Made by a program: the position numbers and the translations under genes. The notes under the pieces are model-generated. The model ran no database searches. It worked only from the letters and a program-made list of their open reading frames with translations, and was not told the DNA's origin. From CAYVOV01 sp964453525 (GTDB lineage: Bacteria; Chloroflexota; Dehalococcoidia; Dehalococcoidales; UBA2162): a DNA stretch of 64,000 nt. The stretch is from the NCBI GenBank assembly GCA_964453525.1, contig CAYVOV010000019.1, positions 1 through 64,000 of the forward strand. The letters run 5' to 3'. This document shows, piece after piece, positions 53,315-62,659 of this stretch (positions within the stretch are counted from its first letter, which is position 1; each line of letters starts with the position of its first letter).

Positions 53315-54457
53315 ATGAGCAACGAGGACCAGGTTTACCGCGACCTGCAACAGTATATGAGTGCAGCAATAGGTAGTTTCGAGTCGGAAGAAGTATTAAA
53401 ACTTCTACTCACCCCCGAGGAGGCAGGAATCGCCACGCTAGTTCCCGCTGTAAGAGCAGAACCGGCAAAGACCATCCACAAACGCCTCGAGAAAATCGGA
53501 ATGTCGATGTCACTCAAGGAACTGGAACAGAAGTTGGACCATATGGCTTACAAGGGAGCCCTCATTGTAAAGAGAGAAGGTCTTAAGGAAAGACATTATA
53601 GAATCCCTGGGCCTGGTGGTGGTGGCGTATTGTGGGAATTTCAGGTGAACAGGATATCGAAAGAATTACTCGAGCTCCAAGATAAACATCGCCAGGAAAG
53701 GATGTCAAAGGTATTTGCTGACCGCCCGAAGGTTGCTGGGCTCCGCACTATCCCAGTTGATAAGAGCGTTCCTCTTCCCGAAAAATACATGATAGGAAAA
53801 TATGACGATATAAGGTCGCTTATAGAGAACTCTCCCGGTCCGTTTTCAGTGGCCAATTGTATTTGCCGGCAGGGGAAGGATTTGCGGGGCCAGCCCTGCA
53901 AGCATTCCGACTTTCGTGAGACCTGTCTGCAAATCGGGCCTGACCATGCCATGAATTACATCGAAATGGGAATAGGGCGCGCTATCAACAGAGAGGAAGT
54001 CTATCAGTTATTAGACAAGTGTGAGGAAGCAGGATTTATCCTGATGCCGGAGAACTCACAGAAACCCGAGAATATCTGCATCTGCTGTGGAGACTGCTGT
54101 GCTCCACTGAGCGCTGCAAAAAAGACCCCACGCCCGGCAGACCGCTATATGACTAACTTCTACGCAGAAGTAGACCCCGCGTTATGTACCGGCTGTGGAA
54201 TCTGTGTTGAACGGTGCCAGCTGGAAGCCCGCGTCCTGATTGAAGACAAGGCTTTCGTCATCCGTGACCGCTGCATCGGCTGCGGTAATTGTGTTACAAG
54301 ATGCTCGGAGAATGCCACCAGGCTGCGCAAGAAAGAGGATGAACTGGTTCCTCCGAAAGACCGTGAGGCTACCGTTGTGGAGATGCTCACCGCTAGATTA
54401 AGCAGATGGAACAGCTTTAAACTAAGATTGAAAATGCTGCTGGGTCAAAGTGTGTGA
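53315..54457 (+). CDS. Winged-helix/4Fe-4S protein, paralogue 2
   Basis: About 380 residues with the same plan as the gene at 51753: TPEEAGIATLVP front, NCICRQGKDLRGQPCKHSDF middle, CICCGDCC, then CTGCGICVERC and CIGCGNCVTRC clusters. The C-terminal tail differs. The start at 53315 has AAAGGAGG upstream; the earlier in-frame start is not supported. The tandem copies have separate leaders, so each can be expressed alone. Confidence 0.8.
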   Translation: MSNEDQVYRDLQQYMSAAIGSFESEEVLKLLLTPEEAGIATLVPAVRAEPAKTIHKRLEKIGMSMSLKELEQKLDHMAYKGALIVKREGLKERHYRIPGPGGGGVLWEFQVNRISKELLELQDKHRQERMSKVFADRPKVAGLRTIPVDKSVPLPEKYMIGKYDDIRSLIENSPGPFSVANCICRQGKDLRGQPCKHSDFRETCLQIGPDHAMNYIEMGIGRAINREEVYQLLDKCEEAGFILMPENSQKPENICICCGDCCAPLSAAKKTPRPADRYMTNFYAEVDPALCTGCGICVERCQLEARVLIEDKAFVIRDRCIGCGNCVTRCSENATRLRKKEDELVPPKDREATVVEMLTARLSRWNSFKLRLKMLLGQSV

Positions 54458-54661
54458 GCGAGAGCTATTCTTAGTACGCTCTGGTATCGATTTCTGGGCT
54501 TGAACTATTGAAGCATACCCGGGAAACAAACTGTAGTCATCATTCACAATAAAAAATACGTAACCATATGGCGGACCGTCACCAGTGCACAAGGTTGTGC
54601 AAAGGGTGCTCTTTACATTTATTCCTATCGCCACAATCTCTAAGTGCTTAAATATGAAGGC

Positions 54662-55330
54662 TCATTTTGCTTTATAGTTTTTTATAGTATCTTCAAGCCA
54701 GGAGAACCATGCTTCTAGACCCTCTCCGGTCTTAGCCGAGACCGGGAATATTCTGGCAGAAGGATTTAAACCGCTGACTGCTTTGGAGAAGGCGTTCATA
54801 TTAAAATCAAAGTACGGCAAGACATCTGTTTTGTTTACCAGTACCACATCAGCTTCCGTAAACATTAGGGGGTATTTTTGAGGTTTGTCATCGCCTTCGG
54901 GAACACTCAGGAGCATTACGATTTTATGTTCACCAAGGACAAACTCAGCCGGGCAAACAAGATTACCCACATTTTCTATTAGTACCAGGTCAATCTGGTC
55001 GAGGGCCAGATTATCCAGCCCATTCTTAATCATATTGGCATCAAGGTGACAGCCACCGGCGGTATTTATCTGAATCACCGGGATACCTTGCTTACTTACA
55101 TTATCAGCGTCGATTGTCGAGGCAATATCGCCCTCAATAACAGCAATACGGGTCTTTTCCTTAAACCTGCTAACGGTTTGTATGATAAGACTGGTTTTTC
55201 CTGCCCCGGGCGAGGACATAATGTTTATCATAAGTATATTTTGCCTGTCCAGTAATTCCTTGTTTGCCTTTGCCTTTTCTTCGTTTGCGCCAAGAATATC
55301 CTCTTTGATAGTCAGTATTTTGATACTCAT
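54662..55330 (-). CDS. hypB: Hydrogenase/urease nickel GTPase HypB
   Basis: 222 residues. P-loop MSSPGAGKTS, then IEGDIASTIDAD, NTAGGCHLDANMI (Cys-His metal site) and the G4 motif VNKTDVLPY. It supplies nickel to [NiFe] hydrogenase maturation together with HypA. The N-terminal metal-binding CxxCGC motif and His-rich tail of some HypB proteins are absent. It starts right after hypA. No hydrogenase structural genes are in the window. Confidence 0.95.
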   Translation of the reverse strand: MSIKILTIKEDILGANEEKAKANKELLDRQNILMINIMSSPGAGKTSLIIQTVSRFKEKTRIAVIEGDIASTIDADNVSKQGIPVIQINTAGGCHLDANMIKNGLDNLALDQIDLVLIENVGNLVCPAEFVLGEHKIVMLLSVPEGDDKPQKYPLMFTEADVVLVNKTDVLPYFDFNMNAFSKAVSGLNPSARIFPVSAKTGEGLEAWFSWLEDTIKNYKAK

Positions 55331-55672
55331 TTATTCTACCTCCATGCTATTAATATATAGTTCGCGTCCAGAGGCTATTTCTACCTGTTGTTCTCCACAA
55401 TTAGGGCAATGAAAATCGAGTTCTTCGGGCAAAAAAACCGTATCGCAATTACGGCAGCGCAACTGGACCGGGATATGCTCAAAGGAAAGGCTGGCTCCTG
55501 CGGCGATGGTATCCCTGCTGAGAAAGCTGAAATAGAAGTCCACGGCCTCATCAACTACGCCGGAGAGTTCGCCAACAACAATAAAAATCCTGAGAATCTT
55601 GCTCGCCTTTGCTTTCTCTGCTTCTTCGAGTGCTAAGGCTAGAAGGGATTCAACGACAATCCGTTCATGCAT
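55331..55672 (-). CDS. hypA: Hydrogenase nickel incorporation protein HypA
   Basis: 113 residues. It begins MHE with the nickel-binding His2, and has the zinc site CRNC ... CPNC. Its stop is directly followed by the hypB start, so the two are co-translated. It delivers nickel to the hydrogenase large subunit with HypB. Confidence 0.95.
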   Translation of the reverse strand: MHERIVVESLLALALEEAEKAKASKILRIFIVVGELSGVVDEAVDFYFSFLSRDTIAAGASLSFEHIPVQLRCRNCDTVFLPEELDFHCPNCGEQQVEIASGRELYINSMEVE

Positions 55673-56078
55673 TATTTCAGATAAGGTCCGGTCTTTATTC
55701 TATATACCTCCAATGCCGCTGATATATGCTAAGTAGAGCTGTTCACCTCATATGTCAACATTTTCTGTTTGCAGTCGATAACACAGCGGCTACCTCTATA
55801 TTTTTGTCCTGTCTTACCATTGTACGTGTCTTTTATTAATTCACTATTATTGTAGCCTCTATTTAAACCTCGGAAGAGCGGTAATTGAGCTTGCCGGCTG
55901 CCGGTCTCCAGTTGGTTTCCACTATTTTAACTACGACAGAGTCCAAATAATTCAGGCACGAATGGGCTTCATGGAGGTATTCCAAACAAGTTTTACCACC
56001 GGAGCCCCCTGCTCACGGAGTCCTCCCGTTAAGTGACAACATAAGCCCGCTGAGGGACGCTCTGAGCAATTATAACAA
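55673..56078. other. Intergenic, no gene seen
   Basis: About 400 bases between hypA and the acyl-CoA dehydrogenase gene end. No convincing frame, tRNA or strong terminator is seen. Confidence 0.35.
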
Positions 56079-57407
56079 TCAGCCGTTTTTTATTCCAGTT
56101 GGATCTTTGAGCTTACCCGGTCCAAATGAGGAATAATCAAGGTCATAAAATTCCCGGCAAACGGCAAAATATCCCAGCTGACAACCGCCCATCACCAGTT
56201 TGGCAATCGGTGCGTCACGGTAATATTTCTCGTAATGATTCTCGCGGACATAGCCGTATGAACCCATCAGTTCCATTCCTTTCAGAATGAGGTTAGGCAC
56301 AGTCCTGGTAATATATGCATGCACGGCATGTCCTTTGGCTACCATACTCCTTGTGACCCACATACCGTAAATATCCATATTGTCATACTCGTAAGCCAAC
56401 TCCAGAAATGCAGCTCTTCCAACTGTTATGAAGGATGCCATTTCACCGAGAATCATGGCAGCAGAAAGGTGCTGGTTGATCGGTCTGCCGCCGGCTACCC
56501 GCTGCGCGGTATATTCATTGAGCACATCGAAAGCACCCTGAAGGACACCTATACTATGGCCGGCATTCAAAGGCATAGGAGCGGCTACGGCTGTTTCAAA
56601 AAGAGCCCAGGCTACAGGTCCCGCAAGACCCCACTCCTTGGGCACCCTGACGTTATCGAAATAGGTGGCGGTGTTTCTACAGGCCTGCAAGCTGCATTTT
56701 TCCTCGAATTTACCATGCGAGACTCCAGGCCAGGGTTCCGGCACGTAAATAAGGGCGAAGGCATCCTTACCTAGCCTCGGGTCCATGTTGCAGATTACAC
56801 AATTGAGATCAGCCACACCGGCGTTGGATGCCCAGAATTTATTGCCGTTGATGACCCACTCGTTACCCTCCAGTTTTGCTCTTACCCCTATCGTCTTGCC
56901 TTCATTGGTAAGATTCTCGATATCACAGGCAGACTCGACTTCACTCATATTAAAGCAGGCGGCTTTAAGTTCGTTACCGACGAACATCGGAGCAAATTCA
57001 TCGAGTACGGCTTTGCCCCAGGCTCTAGCCTCTGGAGAAGGTTGCATCAGGTACGCTATGGTAGCCGGCATCAAGCCCCAATCGGTAATAGCGCTATGCA
57101 TACTTATACCATAGTCGCCTCTCGCTATTTGTTCCTGTTTCAGAGAACTGGCGACCATAGAGAGCATTTCATTACCGCCATAATCCTTGGGTATCATATT
57201 TTTCTGGCAGCCGAGGTCTACCTGCAATTTTTTTAGTATGGGATTAATTATCTCCTCATGAGTTACATCATCGTCGATTTTATCGCGTACTGGCATGATT
57301 TCTTTATCGACGAAATCAGACATAGTCTTCTGCACCATCCGCGCTTCTTCACCAACGAAACATTCGGGATACTGCAATTTGTACCATTGGCTGGTCTGGT
57401 CCAGCAT
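56079..57407 (-). CDS. Acyl-CoA dehydrogenase
   Basis: 442 residues of the flavin acyl-CoA dehydrogenase family. Landmarks: EQIARGDYGISMHSAI, the flavin/substrate region FNMSEVESACDIENL, WVINGNKFWASNAGVADLNCV split over two strands, and the C-terminal EKYYRDAPIAKLVMGGCQLG. It is longer than typical (about 380), with extra residues at the N-terminus. GGAGGAG precedes the ATG. It likely introduces a double bond into an acyl-CoA. Chain length unknown. Confidence 0.9.
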   Translation of the reverse strand: MLDQTSQWYKLQYPECFVGEEARMVQKTMSDFVDKEIMPVRDKIDDDVTHEEIINPILKKLQVDLGCQKNMIPKDYGGNEMLSMVASSLKQEQIARGDYGISMHSAITDWGLMPATIAYLMQPSPEARAWGKAVLDEFAPMFVGNELKAACFNMSEVESACDIENLTNEGKTIGVRAKLEGNEWVINGNKFWASNAGVADLNCVICNMDPRLGKDAFALIYVPEPWPGVSHGKFEEKCSLQACRNTATYFDNVRVPKEWGLAGPVAWALFETAVAAPMPLNAGHSIGVLQGAFDVLNEYTAQRVAGGRPINQHLSAAMILGEMASFITVGRAAFLELAYEYDNMDIYGMWVTRSMVAKGHAVHAYITRTVPNLILKGMELMGSYGYVRENHYEKYYRDAPIAKLVMGGCQLGYFAVCREFYDLDYSSFGPGKLKDPTGIKNG

Positions 57408-58232
57408 TTATCTCCTCCGTTGACAGATTTTCCAAAAGCGGCCCTTTTTCATTAATGACATAATTCCTGTAATCTTCATTGGTCACGTGTTCGGCGAGAT
57501 TGTAGAGAATGATTTCCTTAGCTACAATAATTTCCCTTTTGGTTTTATCAAGCAATGCGAGTAAAGTGTAGTTAATGTAACTGTGCCTGTCAATAATCCG
57601 TATTGCCTTATAATAATTGTTACCGAAAATGTTACCGAAAGGTTTATCCTGAATAAAGCAGAAGGGGGGAGGTTCATGCTGATAATCGGATTAAAAGTCC
57701 GGGAGACATATATAGGGTGGCAGGTTCACTAATTAAGGGGAAGATTCGAAAATTTGGTTTTGGAACTTTAGCTTCCTGTATACATAAAAAGGAGGTAAAC
57801 AAGGATAGAAATAAGGCCGGGGACCGTTCTTAAAACTTTCAGGTCTTTTCACCTTTAATTTTAGATAACCTTCCATAGTGGTAGTGCCCCGATGAGTAGT
57901 GTATTATTTTGGATGCGGTTAAAGTCGCTCTTTCTCTTTTCCAACCATTTAGTCAATTTGAAACCAAAATGATACCTTACCTCCGATGTTTCAAGTTGAC
58001 AATAATTCGGATACCAGTATATCATTTTGGCAACATCGGTTTGTCAAAAAAACCGAGCCGCTAGAAAGCATATCACTATCATAATCATATCATTATTGCC
58101 AACGCCGCTGACTTATCAGCGGATACTGCAGCCAGGGCAATGGCCATCACTCTCAAATCTTCGGGATAAACAGCGCCAGACATGCTAATAAATACACCGG
58201 GCGGGCAGCACATGGTTAATAACAGGAAGTAA
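57408..58232. other. Intergenic with a doubtful small ORF
   Basis: A minus-strand frame ending in the acyl-CoA dehydrogenase start region (57555-57349, TTG start) looks protein-like in its first 50 residues (IVAKEIILYNLAEHVTNEDY) but has no ribosome site. Further right there is AAAAAGGAGGTAAAC near 57787 with no frame behind it and a repeated GTTACCGAAA. Nothing is firmly called. Confidence 0.3.
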
Positions 58233-59525
58233 ATGCGGGCTGAAGGGAAAAAGGATGAAATAATGCAGGTAGCTAAAAAACCATTCGGTGCTGTCTCAAG
58301 AGGATTCAGCTTCTACATGAAGCAAGAGCGCGACTGGAAAGTCTCAATGGCGCGAACGAATTTCACCCAGTTCTTTTACAAGATGGTCTTACCTTACCTG
58401 TCTATTTATACCATGGCTCTGGGAGCCACCGGCACACAGCTTGGCATCGTTAACAGCGTCGGAATGGTTATCACCGGCACTTTAGCGCCGTTAGGCGGCT
58501 GGATGATTGATAGGACCGGTATCAAGAAGATTTACCTGTTCGGCATCGTAATACTGGTTATATCATACCTTGTCTATGGTATAGCCCAGAACTGGGCTAT
58601 TATTATCGTTGCTATGATTGCCTACCAGTTAGGAATGTTCATCAGCATGCTTAGCGATGGTACCATCTGTGGTAACTGCCTGAAGAGTGAGGAGCGTACC
58701 ACCTGTATGGCTATTTGCGAAACCTTCGGCATGGGGCTGCTAGGACTCGCCGCACCCCTGATAGGCGCCTGGCTGGTCAGAACCTTCGGCGGGATAAACG
58801 TTGAAGGCATCAGGCCACTCTTCTTTGTTTGTATGGCAGGTATTATTGTCACATTCTTCGTCATCCTTACCCAGATATCCAACCGACGGTGGGGAAACAC
58901 CAGTGAGACCAACCTTAATTTCCTGCAGGGAATCTCCCAAGTGTTTAGAGAAGGGTATCACCTGAAGCGTATGATTATTATTACTGCTTTAAGCGGCATG
59001 CAGATGGGCGTGGCTGTTCCCTATATCCAGCCCTTTGCCCATGAGTTCAAAGGCGCCGAGGAGTTTGTGCTGGGAGCAATGATCACGGCCAACGCTTTAG
59101 CGCCCCTCGTGCTCGGCATACCTCTCGGCAGACTATCCGATAAGATTGGACGGAAAAAGGTCATCTATTTATCGATGCCCTTTATCGTGGCTTCTTACCT
59201 AACGCTTATCCTTGCGCCCAATTCCAGTTTCCTGATTGCTTCCGGTGCCCTTCTGGGCTTTCTCCCGGTAAGCACGGTTACCACAGGAGCTATGGGACGT
59301 GAGCTGGTCCCTCCATCGCGAATGGGCAGGTGGAATGGAATCTTATCATTGTCCCGGATGTGGTTTGGTGCTCTGACAGTCTATCTATTCGGGCTTGCCT
59401 GGGACCATATCGGTCCACAATGGGTGTTCGTCGGTGTTATGGCGATTGAACTCACCAGAATTCCACTCCTGATCGGAATGCCTGAGACATTAGGTACACG
59501 CTGGGACCAAAATAGCCAGGATTAG
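58233..59525 (+). CDS. MFS transporter
   Basis: 430 residues with twelve membrane helices in two halves. The inter-helix motif GGWMIDRTGIKK (helix 2-3 loop) and GRLSDKIGRKK in the second half are the major facilitator signature loops. Substrate unknown. AGGAAG precedes the ATG at 58233; a second in-frame ATG at 58263 with AAGGAT upstream is also possible. A fragment of a second similar gene follows directly. Confidence 0.85.
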   Translation: MRAEGKKDEIMQVAKKPFGAVSRGFSFYMKQERDWKVSMARTNFTQFFYKMVLPYLSIYTMALGATGTQLGIVNSVGMVITGTLAPLGGWMIDRTGIKKIYLFGIVILVISYLVYGIAQNWAIIIVAMIAYQLGMFISMLSDGTICGNCLKSEERTTCMAICETFGMGLLGLAAPLIGAWLVRTFGGINVEGIRPLFFVCMAGIIVTFFVILTQISNRRWGNTSETNLNFLQGISQVFREGYHLKRMIIITALSGMQMGVAVPYIQPFAHEFKGAEEFVLGAMITANALAPLVLGIPLGRLSDKIGRKKVIYLSMPFIVASYLTLILAPNSSFLIASGALLGFLPVSTVTTGAMGRELVPPSRMGRWNGILSLSRMWFGALTVYLFGLAWDHIGPQWVFVGVMAIELTRIPLLIGMPETLGTRWDQNSQD

Positions 59526-59539
59526 GCACTTTCATCCCT

Positions 59540-59640
59540 GATGACTGGACCCTACCTGTCTATTTATATCATGGCCCTGGGAATCACTGCCACACGCAGT
59601 TTGGCACTATCAACAGCGTCGCATGGGTATTTTCACTTCG
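59540..59640 (+). pseudogene. Fragment of a second MFS transporter gene
   Basis: CCCTACCTGTCTATTTATAT and the following 70 bases (CATGGCCCTGGGAATCACTG, then TTGGCACTATCAACAGCGTC) match the first transmembrane region of the intact gene at 58389-58475 at DNA level. It starts 15 bp after the intact gene's stop and soon loses the frame. It is a truncated tandem duplicate. Confidence 0.7.
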
Positions 59641-59675
59641 GGAAGGACAACTCAAGAATTAAACTGAGTCTTTAG

Positions 59676-59712
59676 TGGCTGCCGAGCTAGGATTCGAATG
59701 TAGCGCGTCTGA
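59676..59712 (-). pseudogene. tRNA-like 3' fragment
   Basis: On the minus strand ATTCGAATCCTAGC and TCGGCAGCCA read as a T-loop, T-stem and acceptor end. The matching T-stem 5' strand is imperfect and no anticodon arm is present. It may be another attachment-site relic, close to the MFS fragment. Confidence 0.4.
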
Positions 59713-60434
59713 TGGCCACTGGAACGAGTACTAGGTCTTGAGGTGTGAATGACCGATATATAAACACCAATCCTATTAAACTCGGAAAGGACTTACTAAA
59801 GTATTCCCCGCTCATGCTTATCAGGCACAACAAGGACGGGGAAAGTCTAGTAGAGGAAGGGGAGAGTCTGGTGGAGGCGGGGGAGGCTTGGTCTCCATCT
59901 TACCGTACTATATCGACTTTATTTGAACAGAGACAAGCATTTGCAGTTAGCTTTGATAAATGACTACCCTAATTATATATACTATTTTCTACCTTAGGGA
60001 AAATGCAGGAATGCCATCTCGCTTCGACTAACAATTATTTTTTTTAAGAAAATCAAACATACTTAGTTACTCTATTAACAATCTTTATCTGATAATAATG
60101 GCTCTAATACTAGGGAATAAAACACTTATGTAAAAACGACTATATCTTCCGAAAACCTCATATAATATAATATTATTATAGTTGATATCTAGTCCTTCAA
60201 CTAGATATTGGGGGCATTATGACCAGACAGTATTTTCTTTATTTTGATATTTTGGGATTCGATAAACTCGCAGCCGAGATGGGAGATTAGGTTGTTACTC
60301 CTATCAAAATAATCCTGCCTGTTAAAACTTGGCCGGATATTCTATAATTTGTCTCTCCCCTGGTAGATATAATGGAGGTTTTATTAAAAGGTGGTTTTAG
60401 GCTATTTTGCAAATATGAAGGAGATGCGAACAAT
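59713..60434. other. Intergenic with palindrome upstream of corrinoid gene
   Basis: No supported gene. ATATCTAGT and ACTAGATAT (60185-60208) make a 9 bp perfect inverted repeat around CCTTCA, a possible operator for the methyltransferase operon 230 bp away. The plus frame at 59745-59963 has a Glu-rich repeat and looks accidental. Confidence 0.4.
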
Positions 60435-61085
60435 ATGAAGAAAGAACAAATGTTTAAAGAACTTAAAGAGTCGGTCATCAGTCTGGATACAGAGAGAGTA
60501 GAAAATGCGACCCGAGACGCCCTTAACCAGGGCCTTTCACCACAAGATATAATATACAAGGGTCTTGTGGAGGGGATGCAAGTAGTTGGTGATGGGTATG
60601 CGCGGAGGGAACTATTCCTGCCCGAACTGATTGCCAGCGGTGAGGCGATGAAGGCGGCCTTTAGCGTTTTACGGCCTCAAATGCTTAAGGCGGGAGTTAA
60701 AGCTGAGGGAAAAGTTGTAATCGGGACCGTACAAGGCGACATTCATGATATTGGCAAGAGCATCGTTGCTGCCCTCTTGGAAGGTAACGGGTTCGAAGTG
60801 TATGACCTGGGGGTAGATGTACCAACAGATGCTTTCATTGAAAAGATTAACGAAGTTGATCCTGACGTTGTTGCCCTTTCAGCATTATTATCAGCCACCG
60901 TATCCAAAATGTTCGAAACAGTCTCAATCCTCAGGGAGAAGAACATCCAAGTGAAGATTATCATAGGGGGAGCGGCTACCACACAATTAGCAGCTGATGA
61001 AATGAAAGCTGATGCCTATGGAGAAGATGCCTGGGAAGGTGTTCAAAAAATTAAACAGCTAGTGAAAATGAGGAGGCAGAAATGA
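60435..61085 (+). CDS. Corrinoid protein (B12-binding methyltransferase component)
   Basis: 216 residues from an ATG with AAGGAG upstream. The N-terminal helical cap (residues ~1-88) is followed by the B12-binding domain with GTVQGDIHDIG, giving DxHxxG with His104 as the lower cobalt ligand, then SALLSATVSKM and GGAATT. It is the MtaC/MtbC-type carrier of a methyl group on cobalamin. It overlaps the following UroD-type methyltransferase gene by four bases (ATGA), so the two are made together. Confidence 0.95.
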   Translation: MKKEQMFKELKESVISLDTERVENATRDALNQGLSPQDIIYKGLVEGMQVVGDGYARRELFLPELIASGEAMKAAFSVLRPQMLKAGVKAEGKVVIGTVQGDIHDIGKSIVAALLEGNGFEVYDLGVDVPTDAFIEKINEVDPDVVALSALLSATVSKMFETVSILREKNIQVKIIIGGAATTQLAADEMKADAYGEDAWEGVQKIKQLVKMRRQK

Positions 61086-62182
61086 AGCATGATTGGAAAG
61101 CATCACAAGAAAGAATGGCAGCCGTGTATGCGGGGGAAACACCGGACAGAGTGCCCTTGTCTATTTTAACCGGTGAATCAATAGCTGCACGTATTACAGG
61201 ACTCACTGTTAGAGAAATGCTGTCGAGTCCCAAGAAGCTAGCTGAAGCTAGCCTAACGACTTCCGAAGTCCTAGGCGCAGATGGTCTTGGCCCAGCCATA
61301 CCTCCCTATGCTGGTCCGATGGAAGCGCTAGCCTTTGCCAAGGCTAATGGCAAGGCTGATAAGTTTGTCTGGTTTGAGTATCGCGCACCTCATATGCCCG
61401 AGGGCGTGATATGCAAGACGGAAAAGGATATTGAGAACCTTGAGATACCCGACCACCTGAAAGTTGAGCCATGGCCGACTATCTTAGAAGCCTCAGCAAT
61501 ACTAAAGGAAAAGAGCGGTGCGTCGCCAGGATTTGCTCCAAGTTTAACTTGGTCGAATGTCCAGTTGCTGCGAGGGACTCAGGCATATATTGATGTGCGG
61601 GAGAACCCTGACCTGCTCTTGAAATTGTGCGAGAAGATATACGCTTCTCATGTGGATCTTTACAAAGCATCTTGCAAAGTGGTTGGGAAACCTAAAACCA
61701 TGTTTAACTGTCAGTACGGATTCAATCGGCACATGCTGAGTTTTGAAGACGCTTGGAAGTTCGAGGGGCAGTTCGTTGTCAGGTTTTATAAAGAAACGGG
61801 CCTACCCCTCATTGTTCATAACTGCGGTTTCGAGCCCTATTGGGAAGAAATGATAGATAAATTCAGAGAAGAAGGCGTTCCCATACTTTGTGTCAACGGA
61901 GGCCACCCCATGGATATCGACTATTGGGTTCAGTTTAATAAAAAGTACCCCGATATCGTGATTATGGGTGTCGCTCTCTACGTTAATGATTTGCTGCAAT
62001 CTGGTACTCCTGAAGATATCATGGAACGAGTCAGGCAAATTATCGCCAAACTCGGCCCATCCAAAAGACTCATAGTCTGCCCTCATTGTACTGTCGACTG
62101 GAGACAGCCCCTCTCCAATATTTTTGCTTTGCGAGAAGCCGTAGAAAAGTACGGGAAGTACCCTATAAAGGTGACGGCGTAA
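61082..62182 (+). CDS. MtaA/CmuA-type (UroD-fold) methyltransferase
   Basis: 366 residues of the uroporphyrinogen decarboxylase/MtaA fold. Zinc-ligand candidates are His246 and Cys248 (VHNCGF) and Cys333/Cys336 (VCPHCT). It should move a methyl group between the corrinoid protein encoded just before it and an acceptor or donor such as a methylated substrate, coenzyme M-like thiol or tetrahydrofolate. The exact substrate is unknown. No methylamine- or methanol-specific MtaB/MtmB gene lies in the window, so the donor side may be elsewhere. Confidence 0.9.
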   Translation: MKHDWKASQERMAAVYAGETPDRVPLSILTGESIAARITGLTVREMLSSPKKLAEASLTTSEVLGADGLGPAIPPYAGPMEALAFAKANGKADKFVWFEYRAPHMPEGVICKTEKDIENLEIPDHLKVEPWPTILEASAILKEKSGASPGFAPSLTWSNVQLLRGTQAYIDVRENPDLLLKLCEKIYASHVDLYKASCKVVGKPKTMFNCQYGFNRHMLSFEDAWKFEGQFVVRFYKETGLPLIVHNCGFEPYWEEMIDKFREEGVPILCVNGGHPMDIDYWVQFNKKYPDIVIMGVALYVNDLLQSGTPEDIMERVRQIIAKLGPSKRLIVCPHCTVDWRQPLSNIFALREAVEKYGKYPIKVTA

Positions 62183-62249
62183 GTCCCTGTGGGCTGTATG
62201 ACAAGGAGGTGAAAAGCCCAGCGAGAGAAGTCGGTTATCCATATAATAA

Positions 62250-62285
62250 ACGGGTCCGAGGAGAAGTTCCCGAACCCGTCTTTGT
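62250..62285 (+). terminator. Terminator after methyltransferase operon
   Basis: ACGGGTCCG and CGAACCCGT form an imperfect stem around AGGAGAAGTTCC, followed by CTTTGTTT. It also lies just beyond the tmRNA 3' end. Confidence 0.6.
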
Positions 62286-62288
62286 TTC

Positions 62289-62643
62289 TGGTGGAGGCGG
62301 GGGAGAGTCGAACTCCCCGTCCAGGAAAGGCTGCTCAGGATATCCTACAAGCTTAGTCAGGTCTTTTATCTTACCCGGTTAGCCTCATCTGACCGAGTTC
62401 AGCCGGGCCAGTCGATTTTTCTTACACTGCCCTTATCGACATCCGGGCAGTGGCACCTCAACTAATCGTCACCCAATCCCGACCCGCTGAGGTGAGGTTG
62501 GGTTGGATGTGCAGCCTATTTAATTAGGCAGCAACTAATACTGGTTCTTTGCCAGTTATTTTTTGCCACTTGTTTTATGAGGGTAGTGGCACCTCAACCT
62601 GCAATCCTGTAGCATACCTCCCCTGTCGAATCCACGCGCCCCC
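62289..62643 (-). ncRNA. ssrA: Transfer-messenger RNA
   Basis: About 355 bases on the minus strand. The 5' end GGGGGCGCGTGGATTCGACAGG and 3' end CGCCTCCACCA pair as an alanine-tRNA-like acceptor; the T-arm GGGGAGTTCGACTCTCCCC lies at the 3' end and CCA is encoded. The tag frame ends GKEPVLVAA then TAA (stop at 62524-62526). It frees ribosomes stalled on broken messages and adds a degradation tag. It lies 17 bp from the smpB stop, on the same strand. Confidence 0.95.
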
Positions 62644-62659
62644 ATTGAGAACGCTAAAC

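Noticed and set aside
57349..57555. Small minus frame before the acyl-CoA dehydrogenase
   Set aside because: TTG start without a ribosome site, and its last third is a shadow of the dehydrogenase start. It is noted only in the intergenic entry.
59745..59963. 72-codon plus frame with GESLVE repeats
   Set aside because: No ribosome site or family; short repeats of the DNA explain the pattern.
60287..60559. Minus frame over the corrinoid gene start
   Set aside because: It is the shadow of the B12 protein, whose motifs and ribosome site are clear.
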